Positions 1 to 5,781 of a stretch of DNA of 5,781 nucleotides are shown one piece after another. The stretch is from positions 30,563 to 36,343 of the forward strand of contig DDYQ01000005.1 of NCBI GenBank assembly GCA_002348005.1, given 5' to 3'. A model generated the notes under the pieces. That model ran no database searches. It was not told the DNA's origin and saw nothing but the letters and a program-made list of their open reading frames with translations. How positions within the stretch are numbered: the stretch's first letter is position 1; each line of letters starts with the position of its first letter. Made by a program: the position numbers and the translations under genes. Source of the DNA: Desulfobacteraceae bacterium UBA2230. GTDB taxonomy: Bacteria > Desulfobacterota > Desulfobacteria > Desulfobacterales > Desulfosarcinaceae.

Positions 1-1037
1 TTCCGCAGGCATATTACAACAAAATATTCGGCATCCGGAACATCGTCACTGAAACCGGTGCGGGGCAGTGGGGCAGCGCACTATCCTTCGCCTGTGCCCA
101 ATTCGGCTTAACTTGCAAAGTCTTCATGGTACGCGTCAGCTTCGACCAAAAACCCTACCGCAAAGCGATGATGGAAGTGTGGGGCGGCAAATGCATCGCC
201 AGTCCGAGCACCACCACCAAAGCCGGTCGCGATGCATTGGAAAAAGACCCCCAGACGCCCGGCAGCCTGGGCATTGCCATCAGTGAAGCCGTTGAGACCG
301 CCGTCAGCGACACCAGCGGGCAGACCCGTTACTCCCTGGGCAGCGTCCTGAACCACGTGATGCTGCACCAGACCATCATCGGCCTGGAAGCCAAAAAACA
401 GCTGGCCATGATCAACGAATACCCGGATATCATCATCGGCTGCGCCGGTGGCGGCAGCAACTTCGCGGGCCTGGCATTTCCCTTTGTTTTGGATAAAATC
501 AATGGGAGAGCACTCGATATTTACCCGGTTGAACCCAAGGCCTGCCCGACCCTGACCCGAGCGCCGTTCAGCTACGATCACGGCGATACAGCCCGCTACA
601 CCCCGCTGCTGCCCATGTACAGCCTGGGGCATGCCTTTGTGCCGGCCCCCATCCATGCCGGCGGCTTGCGGTATCATGGGATGGCGCCTACCGTGAGCCA
701 ACTGGTCAATGAAGGTCTGCTGACCGCCAAGTCGGTCTCCCAACTGGAGGCCTTCAAGGCCGGCCTGCTATGGGCACGCACCGAGGGCACCATTCCGGCG
801 CCTGAAACGACCAATGCCCTGGCCCAGGTGGTGCGCGAGGCCGAACGGGCCAAAGAGACCGGTGAGGCCAAAGTCATTGTATTCAATTACAGCGGCCACG
901 GACTTCTGGATCTTGCCGGATATGACAAGTACATGGCCGGCGGGTTGACCGATTATGAATTGAGCGATGCGGAGATGGCCAAGAGCACGGCGGTGCTTTC
1001 CGGGCATCCAAAACCGCAGGAACTGAAAAGCCGCTGA
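1..1037 (+). CDS. trpB: Tryptophan synthase beta chain, TrpB2 type (5' partial)
   Basis: PLP enzyme that condenses indole with L-serine to L-tryptophan in the cytoplasm. The reading frame is open from the left edge (first full codon at 3), giving 344 visible residues and a TGA stop. The TrpB2 subfamily usually has about 420-450 residues, so roughly 100 are missing. The visible part begins PQAYYNK. In the family this follows the SHKPNTA-type motif, so the catalytic PLP lysine should lie about six codons beyond the edge (inference). Seen directly: [11 protein letters not shown] at 51-83, with the catalytic Glu and the Trp typical of TrpB2 where TrpB1 has His; the glycine-rich PLP-phosphate loop [11 protein letters not shown] at 438-470; the TrpB2-specific block [19 protein letters not shown]; and SGHG at 891-902. 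No trpA follows. In other organisms TrpB2 may act alone, salvaging indole or using other serine-type substrates; which applies here is unknown. The subfamily call is firm. Confidence 0.95.
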   Translation, partial: PQAYYNKIFGIRNIVTETGAGQWGSALSFACAQFGLTCKVFMVRVSFDQKPYRKAMMEVWGGKCIASPSTTTKAGRDALEKDPQTPGSLGIAISEAVETAVSDTSGQTRYSLGSVLNHVMLHQTIIGLEAKKQLAMINEYPDIIIGCAGGGSNFAGLAFPFVLDKINGRALDIYPVEPKACPTLTRAPFSYDHGDTARYTPLLPMYSLGHAFVPAPIHAGGLRYHGMAPTVSQLVNEGLLTAKSVSQLEAFKAGLLWARTEGTIPAPETTNALAQVVREAERAKETGEAKVIVFNYSGHGLLDLAGYDKYMAGGLTDYELSDAEMAKSTAVLSGHPKPQELKSR

Positions 1038-1067
1038 TCGATTTAAACGGCTGTGGTGTCTGCACAT

Positions 1068-1340
1068 ATGAATGAATCCGTTGAACATTTGCAACGACGC
1101 TGCCCTCGTCTGGGATGCTCCGTGACCTGGCATTACTGCCGCCGTGAAACCGACGGCAGACCCTGTTTCAAGGTCCTGGACTGCTGGTGGGAAGTCTTCA
1201 ATGTGGAAGATTATCTGCGCAGGACACTGTCGGAAGCAGAATTTCGAAGCCTTTACGAATCCCGCCCGCCTTCCAAAATGGCCGGATTGATCGATCTCAT
1301 CCGTCGCGCCCAACTGAACACGGGCGGCGGCCACAAATAA
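1068..1340 (+). CDS. Small cysteine-rich conserved-looking protein, unknown function
   Basis: A 90-residue soluble protein starting at ATG 1068, 30 nt after the trpB2 stop, so probably co-transcribed with it. A GTG at 1053 in the same frame would add five residues. Neither start has a good Shine-Dalgarno site; I prefer the ATG because ATG is the commoner start codon. The N-terminal half has five cysteines at residues 12, 17, 24, 33 and 39 (RRCPRLGC, WHYCRRE, RPCFKVLDCWW), a spacing that could bind a metal or Fe-S centre. The C-terminal half (about residues 45-85) is predicted helical, with charged and aliphatic residues alternating. There is no signal peptide or membrane segment. The pattern 'RCPRLG...YCR...PC...L.CWW' resembles small hypothetical proteins I associate with Desulfobacterota, but I cannot confirm this. 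The non-random composition and tight spacing to trpB2 support a real gene. Function is unknown. Confidence 0.7.
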   Translation: MNESVEHLQRRCPRLGCSVTWHYCRRETDGRPCFKVLDCWWEVFNVEDYLRRTLSEAEFRSLYESRPPSKMAGLIDLIRRAQLNTGGGHK

Positions 1341-1386
1341 TTGCCAAGCGTCAGCCGCCAATCCCGCGCTCATGCCGGCTAATACG

Positions 1387-1412
1387 TCAGTCCCTGGAAA
1401 TACCGGGACTGA
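1387..1412 (-). terminator. Hairpin spanning the alr stop codon, possible terminator
   Basis: A perfect 8-bp inverted repeat (TCAGTCCC at 1387-1394, GGGACTGA at 1405-1412) encloses a 10-nt loop. Two further G-C pairs are possible with one bulged A. The outer end of one arm is the alr stop codon itself. It sits between two convergent transcription units and could slow polymerase from either side. No T-tract follows on either strand, so it is not a canonical intrinsic terminator. It could instead protect the mRNA 3' end or be chance. Confidence 0.35.
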
Positions 1413-2562
1413 ACGGATCGGAGGTAAAGCGCCGCGCCACCCGCGCCATCACCCGCGTCACGACTTCATAGTTGATGGTTCGCAGTAGCGCAGCCAATTC
1501 ATCGGCGGAGATTGTTTCGCCCCCCTGTCGACCCATCAGCACCACTTCGTCACCGACCTGCACATCGGGAATATGGCTTACATCGAGCATGGTGAGATCC
1601 ATGCAGACGCGGCCCGCGATGGGAGCGCGCCGGCCGCGGACCAGCATGCAGCCGCGGTTGGAGAGACGGCGATCGTAGCCGTCACCATAGCCGGCCGGAA
1701 CCGTCGCGATCGTTGCGGGTGCCGCTGTGCGGTATGTGCTGCCGTAGCTGATCGCGGTACCCGCCGGCACCGTTTTAAGATGGATGATCCGAGCCTTGAG
1801 GCTCATGGCCGGACGCAGATCGAGGCGGGTGCGGTCCACATGATCCGAAGGGAAAAGTCCGTACACCGCGATGCCGGCCCTGACCATATCAAGATGCGTT
1901 TCGGGCAGATCGATGATGGCGCCGCTGTTGGCGGCATGGCAAATGGGGATATGCAGGCCGGCATCCTGCAGTTGCCGCACCAATTCCTGGAAGCGTGAAA
2001 ACTGTTGATGTGCAAAACGCTTGTCGGCATCGTCGGAGGAAGCGAAATGGGTGAAAATTCCCTCCAAACGAATTTCTTCCAAGCCGGCGATGGAAAGAAT
2101 TTCTTCAACAGCTGTCGGGCCTTGATCCAGGCGCAGCGGCTGGCTGGGAACCCCCAGGCGGCCCATGCCGGTATCCACTTTGATGTGCACCGGCAGGTGT
2201 TGATTTCGGAGGCGCAGCACGGCTGCAATCTTCCTGGCACTTTCCAGCGAATAAACAGCAGGGGTCAGCCGAAGGTCGCAGAGCAATCCGGTCTGCTCCA
2301 CGGGCGTGTAGCCAAAAATCAGTATCGGTGCCGTTATCCCGCGCCGCCTCAATTCCGCACCTTCGGCAAGGCGCGCCACACCCAGATGAGAAGCTCCGTG
2401 CGCCAGAACGGTCCTGGATACCTCCGCGGCACCGTGACCGTACGCATCGGCCTTGACCGCCACCAGCAGGCGGGATCGCGGGTGGGTGATGCGGCGCAGT
2501 TCGCGAACATTATGGGCGATGGCGCCCCGATCGATCTCGGCCCAGATCAGATCTTCGTGCAT
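1387..2562 (-). CDS. alr: Alanine racemase
   Basis: Cytoplasmic PLP enzyme interconverting L- and D-alanine and supplying D-Ala for peptidoglycan. The chosen ATG (2560-2562) gives 391 residues, close to the family norm. It is preceded by AGGGGAG at good spacing, whereas the in-frame ATG at 2589 would add nine residues that do not look like the family. The fold-type III barrel carries AVKADAYGHG with the PLP Lys37 and Tyr41. Next come HIKVDTGMGRLG (Lys128, the residue carbamylated in Bacillus Alr, and substrate-binding Arg135), THF (His172), and VRAGIAVYG (Arg228, pairing with the pyridine nitrogen). The C-terminal beta domain has SYGSTY with Tyr273 as the second catalytic base, CMD (321-322 equivalent to Bacillus Met312-Asp313) and a late Tyr365. 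All key residues are present, so it should be active. It lies downstream of ald on the same strand, but a terminator-like hairpin separates them. It ends 46 bp from the convergent small gene. Confidence 0.97.
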   Translation of the reverse strand: MHEDLIWAEIDRGAIAHNVRELRRITHPRSRLLVAVKADAYGHGAAEVSRTVLAHGASHLGVARLAEGAELRRRGITAPILIFGYTPVEQTGLLCDLRLTPAVYSLESARKIAAVLRLRNQHLPVHIKVDTGMGRLGVPSQPLRLDQGPTAVEEILSIAGLEEIRLEGIFTHFASSDDADKRFAHQQFSRFQELVRQLQDAGLHIPICHAANSGAIIDLPETHLDMVRAGIAVYGLFPSDHVDRTRLDLRPAMSLKARIIHLKTVPAGTAISYGSTYRTAAPATIATVPAGYGDGYDRRLSNRGCMLVRGRRAPIAGRVCMDLTMLDVSHIPDVQVGDEVVLMGRQGGETISADELAALLRTINYEVVTRVMARVARRFTSDPFSPGISRD

Positions 2563-2566
2563 ACTG

Positions 2567-2574
2567 TCTCCCCT
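2567..2574 (-). promoter_or_regulatory. alr ribosome binding site
   Basis: On the minus strand AGGGGAGA ends 4 nt before the ATG at 2562. This site decides the alr start: the upstream in-frame ATG at 2589 has no comparable site and lies within the T-tract end of the terminator-like hairpin. Confidence 0.7.
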
Positions 2575-2587
2575 GGCGTGCATCCCC

Positions 2588-2627
2588 AAAAAGGCCGGAT
2601 GCCGGCAGCCAAATTCCCGGCACCCGG
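2588..2627 (-). terminator. Intrinsic terminator or attenuator between ald and alr
   Basis: Read on the minus strand, the arm CCGGGTGCCGG (2627 to 2617) pairs with CCGGCATCCGG (2605 to 2595). The 11-bp stem has ten Watson-Crick pairs and one G-U, around an 11-nt loop. It is followed by CC and then five T residues (2592 to 2588), the standard layout of a Rho-independent terminator. A shorter alternative hairpin (GCCGG-CAT-CCGGC, 2606 to 2594) ends next to the same T-tract. The structure lies 106 nt after the ald stop and only 25 nt before the alr start, too close for a complete alr promoter to fit downstream of it. It therefore either ends the ald transcript or controls read-through into alr. 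Whether it is conditional is inference. Confidence 0.65.
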
Positions 2628-2733
2628 TGCATTCCTGCGAGCAACCTTACGTGAACCCCGGCCGAAACGAGACCCGGCGGTTCTACCTGAACAGGGGCGT
2701 CCCGCGCCCCCCATGGCGAATTCCGATCCCCGA

Positions 2734-3846
2734 CTAGAGCAATGCATCCACGGGGGTGTAAGGTAACCCGAAAGCTTCGGCGACATTCTCATAGGTCACG
2801 CTGCCCTGCACCACATTGGCGCCTGAACGGATCTCGGGATTTTCGCGACACGCCCGGCGCCAGCCCTTGTTGGCCAGTTCCAGGGCATACGGCAAGGTGG
2901 CATTGGTCAGCGCCAGGGTGGAGGTTTTGGCCACCGCGCCGGGCATATTGGCCACTGTATAATGAACGACGCCGTCGACCACATAAATCGGATCGCGATG
3001 GGTGGTGGCCTTCGACGTTTCGAAGCACCCGCCCTGGTCGATCGAGACGTCCACCAGCACCGATCCCGGCTTCATGGTTTTCAGCATGTCGCGTGTGATC
3101 AGGCGCGGGGCTTTGGCGCCCGGAATCAGTACCGCACCGATGACCACGTCGGCTTCACGCACCAACCGGCGCACGGAAGCCGGCGTGGACATCAACAGAA
3201 AGCAGTTCGCCGGCATCACATCGGAAAGATAGCGCAATCGCGGCAAACTCTTGTCCAGCAGATAGACTTTGGCACCCAGGCCGCAAGCCATTCTGGCGGC
3301 GTGCGTCCCGACCACTCCGCCTCCTAACACCAGCACCGTGGCCGGCTCTACACCCGGCACGCCGCCCAGCAGGACACCGCGGCCGCCGTTGGCCATTTCC
3401 AGGTATTTGGCCGCCTGTTGTACCGCCATGCGACCGGCCACTTCACTCATCGGCGTCAACAGCGGAAGGGAGCCGTCGGCTTTCTGAATGGTCTCATAGG
3501 CAATGTTGATGGATTTGCGTTCCATCAGGGCACGGGTGAGCCTTTCATCCGCTGCCAGGTGCAGGTAAGTAAATACGATTTGGTCCGGTCGAATCAGGTC
3601 ATATTCGGCTGCCAGGGGCTCTTTCACGTGCATTACCATTTCGGCCTCGGCAAAAATCCGGGCCGGCTTCTCGATGATGCGGGCGCCCGCTTTCTCGTAC
3701 GCTGCATCTTCAAAACCGCTGCCGGTGCCGGCATTCTTTTCCACCAGAATGGTGTGGCCGCTCTGGCACATCATCTCGACACCGGCAGGCGTCATGGACA
3801 CCCGGTTCTCTTCGGATTTGATTTCTTTTAAAATACCTACGATCAT
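2734..3846 (-). CDS. ald: Alanine dehydrogenase (NAD-dependent)
   Basis: Catalyses L-alanine + NAD+ + water to pyruvate + ammonium + NADH, reversibly, in the cytoplasm as a hexamer in known members. Its 370 residues match the family length, and the ATG has AGGAGG 8 nt upstream. The positions correspond residue for residue with the known active site: Arg15 (ENRVSMTP) and Lys75 (HVKEP) bind substrate, His96 (YLHLAAD) is catalytic, and Asp270 (VSIDQGG) is the other catalytic residue. The Rossmann domain begins near residue 170 with VLGGGVVG, and Asp198 closes the second strand (VYLLD), which favours NAD over NADP. The C-terminal end, TYENVAEAFGLPYTP, is typical. It is transcribed leftward, away from groES, with alr 171 bp downstream. 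A role in alanine use as carbon and nitrogen source, or in making alanine when ammonium and NADH are abundant, fits. The direction in vivo cannot be read from the sequence. Confidence 0.98.
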   Translation of the reverse strand: MIVGILKEIKSEENRVSMTPAGVEMMCQSGHTILVEKNAGTGSGFEDAAYEKAGARIIEKPARIFAEAEMVMHVKEPLAAEYDLIRPDQIVFTYLHLAADERLTRALMERKSINIAYETIQKADGSLPLLTPMSEVAGRMAVQQAAKYLEMANGGRGVLLGGVPGVEPATVLVLGGGVVGTHAARMACGLGAKVYLLDKSLPRLRYLSDVMPANCFLLMSTPASVRRLVREADVVIGAVLIPGAKAPRLITRDMLKTMKPGSVLVDVSIDQGGCFETSKATTHRDPIYVVDGVVHYTVANMPGAVAKTSTLALTNATLPYALELANKGWRRACRENPEIRSGANVVQGSVTYENVAEAFGLPYTPVDALL

Positions 3847-3852
3847 GGTCGC

Positions 3853-3868
3853 TTCCTCCTTTGAGGAA
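3853..3868 (-). promoter_or_regulatory. ald ribosome binding site inside a small hairpin
   Basis: The Shine-Dalgarno AGGAGG (3860 to 3855 on the minus strand) lies 8 nt before the ald ATG. It is part of a perfect 6-bp inverted repeat, TTCCTC-AAAG-GAGGAA in mRNA sense. Folded, it would cover most of the ribosome binding site and could tune ald translation. With a 6-bp stem the effect may be modest. Confidence 0.55.
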
Positions 3869-3937
3869 CTATAAAGTTACAAGTTGGCGCTGTTGTTTCA
3901 CCTGACAATCGAATCTCCGATCCATGGGCAGCCTTTT

Positions 3938-3966
3938 TTCATAGCATTCCAAATTTTTAATGGAAA
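3938..3966 (-). promoter_or_regulatory. Putative sigma-70-like promoter for ald
   Basis: On the minus strand TTTCCA (-35, 3966 to 3961), a 17-nt spacer and TATGAA (-10, 3943 to 3938), with an extended-10 TG one base before it. Each hexamer matches the consensus at four of six positions. It lies in the most AT-rich part of the intergenic region and would give a leader of about 85 nt. This is a weak call, and other AT-rich stretches nearer the gene (for example TATAGT around 3870) are alternatives. Confidence 0.3.
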
Positions 3967-4095
3967 GAAGCAATTAATCACGGATCAAGGAATGCGCGCC
4001 GCAGCGGACCCGGCCCGCCCAGAATGCGTATCGCCGCAACCGCCGCAGCGCACGCGAGCCCCCTGCGTGGCTTGAACATCGGAAACCGGGCGTTC

Positions 4096-4123
4096 TTGAC
4101 AACAACCAAACGGTGCTTAAAAT
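4096..4123 (+). promoter_or_regulatory. Putative sigma-70-like promoter for groESL
   Basis: A perfect -35 TTGACA (4096-4101), a 16-nt spacer and TAAAAT (4118-4123, five of six). This is the best promoter match in the window. It faces groES and would start transcription near 4130, leaving a leader of about 230 nt. I saw no CIRCE operator (TTAGCACTC-N9-GAGTGCTAA) and no clear sigma-32 promoter, so heat-shock control, if present, is not explained by the visible sites. Confidence 0.5.
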
Positions 4124-4347
4124 CGACCGATTCGCGACGGCCCCGGTATCGCGCCGGGAGCCGGTCCTTCATACCCTATAAAAGAACCCAATTCACCGGG
4201 CAACCGACGATGTGCTCGCACTTCAGAAGCAGAACAGGTCCTGATGTCACGGGGGCGATGGCGAAGGCTGCGACCGAACCCACACACGGCTGCAGAGCGC
4301 CATCGGCATAATGCGCGACCGCGTGGATATACAAAACAAGAACAAAC

Positions 4348-4355
4348 AGGAGGTG
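4348..4355 (+). promoter_or_regulatory. groES ribosome binding site
   Basis: AGGAGGTG ends 7 nt before the groES ATG, a near-perfect anti-Shine-Dalgarno match. A second copy, AAGGAG (4357-4362), directly abuts the start codon and is too close to serve as the main site. Confidence 0.8.
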
Positions 4356-4362
4356 TAAGGAG

Positions 4363-4653
4363 ATGAAGATCAGACCCATGAATGACCGTATTTTGGTGTT
4401 GCGTGTGGAAGAGGAACAAAAAACCGCCGGCGGTATCATCATTCCCGACACGGCGAAAGAAAAACCCCAGGAGGGCAAGGTCGTGTCCGTAGGCCCCGGG
4501 AAGGTCGACGATAGCGGCAAGCGCGTCCCCCTGGAAGTCAAGGCGGGCGACCGGGTTCTTTTTTCAAAATATGCCGGCACCGAAATCAAAGTCGACGGCG
4601 TCGAACACATATTCATGCGCGAAGACGATATTCTGGGAATTCTCGACAAGTAA
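4363..4653 (+). CDS. groES: Co-chaperonin GroES (Cpn10)
   Basis: Forms the heptameric lid that caps GroEL and encloses the folding chamber in the cytoplasm. At 96 residues it has the normal length. It starts [12 protein letters not shown], the typical first strand. The mobile loop spans about residues 17-33 ([19 protein letters not shown]). Within it, GGIII (23-27) is the hydrophobic tripeptide region that docks on the GroEL apical domain. VSVGPGK (41-47) and the roof hairpin with DDSGKRVP (49-56) follow. The conserved C-terminal part is [15 protein letters not shown], then REDDILGIL at the end. The gene is first in the groESL operon, with 31 bp before groEL and a strong ribosome binding site. 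Nothing is unusual in the protein. Confidence 0.99.
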   Translation: MKIRPMNDRILVLRVEEEQKTAGGIIIPDTAKEKPQEGKVVSVGPGKVDDSGKRVPLEVKAGDRVLFSKYAGTEIKVDGVEHIFMREDDILGILDK

Positions 4654-4667
4654 TTTTACCCCTAATG

Positions 4668-4675
4668 AAGGAGGT
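4668..4675 (+). promoter_or_regulatory. groEL ribosome binding site
   Basis: AAGGAGGT, a perfect complement of the 16S rRNA 3' tail, ends 9 nt before the groEL ATG. It lies in the 31-bp groES-groEL gap and fixes the start at 4685, consistent with high expression. Confidence 0.85.
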
Positions 4676-4681
4676 TGATAA

Positions 4682-5781
<1,100 letters not shown>

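Larger units (their letters stand above)
3847..4362. other. Divergent intergenic region between ald and groES
   Basis: These 516 bp separate two divergent transcription units. The ald-proximal 140 bp are AT-rich, with T- and A-runs around 3934-3960, and hold the putative ald promoter. From about 3990 to 4090 the sequence is GC-rich, with repeated CGCCGC-type words and no recognisable RNA gene. From 4090 it carries the putative groE promoter and a long leader. A 5-bp GC hairpin (CCCGG/CCGGG) sits at about 4143-4157 in that leader. Open frames here (for example 4024-4311 on plus) have unnatural composition and no ribosome binding site. I see no CIRCE repeat and no tRNA. Confidence 0.6.

Noticed and set aside
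108..743. Long minus-strand open frame antisense to trpB2
   Set aside because: It is a shadow of the well-supported TrpB2 frame, a common effect in GC-rich genes.
2563..2589. Upstream ATG for alr adding nine residues
   Set aside because: The internal ATG has a good Shine-Dalgarno site and matches the usual alr N-terminus; the upstream ATG sits at the T-tract of the hairpin.
2694..2710. GGGGCG/CGCCCC hairpin just after the ald stop as its terminator
   Set aside because: The stem is only 6 bp and no T-tract follows on the minus strand; the hairpin at 2588-2627 is a far better candidate.
2547..2714. Minus-strand frame in the ald-alr gap that could be a leader peptide for attenuation
   Set aside because: It has no convincing ribosome binding site, is rich in Gly/Arg as expected from GC-rich noncoding DNA, has no alanine-codon run, and overruns the alr start.
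2005..2766. Long plus-strand open frame antisense to alr
   Set aside because: It mirrors the codon structure of a clear alr gene on the other strand and has no recognisable protein features.
3990..4090. GC-rich stretch considered as a small RNA or tRNA gene
   Set aside because: No cloverleaf, conserved tRNA boxes, flanking promoter or terminator could be found.
4071..4100. CTTGAA and CTTGAC as sigma-32 -35 elements for groE
   Set aside because: No CCCCAT-like -10 follows at the right distance; CTTGAC overlaps the better sigma-70-like TTGACA.
4024..4311. Plus-strand 95-codon open frame upstream of groES
   Set aside because: Composition is low-quality (Arg/Thr/Ser/Ala rich), it has no ribosome binding site and no family likeness, and it overlaps the putative groE promoter and leader.

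Overview
The window looks like an ordinary chromosomal segment of a Gram-negative bacterium. Moderately high GC and GroES/GroEL and TrpB2 sequences that resemble those of sulfate-reducing Desulfobacterota (Desulfobacteraceae/Desulfosarcina type) suggest that group. The assignment is from remembered family resemblance, not a search. No mobile element, CRISPR array, tRNA or rRNA was seen, and I found no convincing new multi-gene system. The points most worth a second look are regulatory RNA structures and one small cysteine-rich protein.

Layout, left to right. (1) Positions 1-1340, plus strand: the C-terminal three quarters of a TrpB2-type tryptophan synthase beta chain, cut by the left edge, then a 90-residue cysteine-rich conserved-looking protein of unknown function. 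(2) Positions 1387-3846, minus strand, convergent to the first block: alanine dehydrogenase (ald) followed downstream by alanine racemase (alr). The 171-bp gap between them holds a strong intrinsic-terminator-like hairpin only 25 nt before the alr start. (3) Positions 3847-4362: a divergent 516-bp intergenic region with putative promoters for ald (leftward) and groESL (rightward) and no convincing gene. (4) Positions 4363-5781, plus strand: groES and groEL, with groEL cut by the right edge after 365 codons.

How the genes fit together. Alr interconverts L- and D-alanine and Ald converts L-alanine reversibly to pyruvate, ammonium and NADH. Together they link peptidoglycan D-alanine, alanine catabolism and central carbon metabolism. 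The hairpin between them suggests that ald is transcribed without alr, or that read-through to alr is conditional. TrpB2 makes tryptophan from indole and serine and appears here without trpA directly downstream. GroES and GroEL form the standard chaperonin pair, each with a strong Shine-Dalgarno site. The groE upstream region has a good sigma-70-like promoter and no CIRCE operator that I can see.
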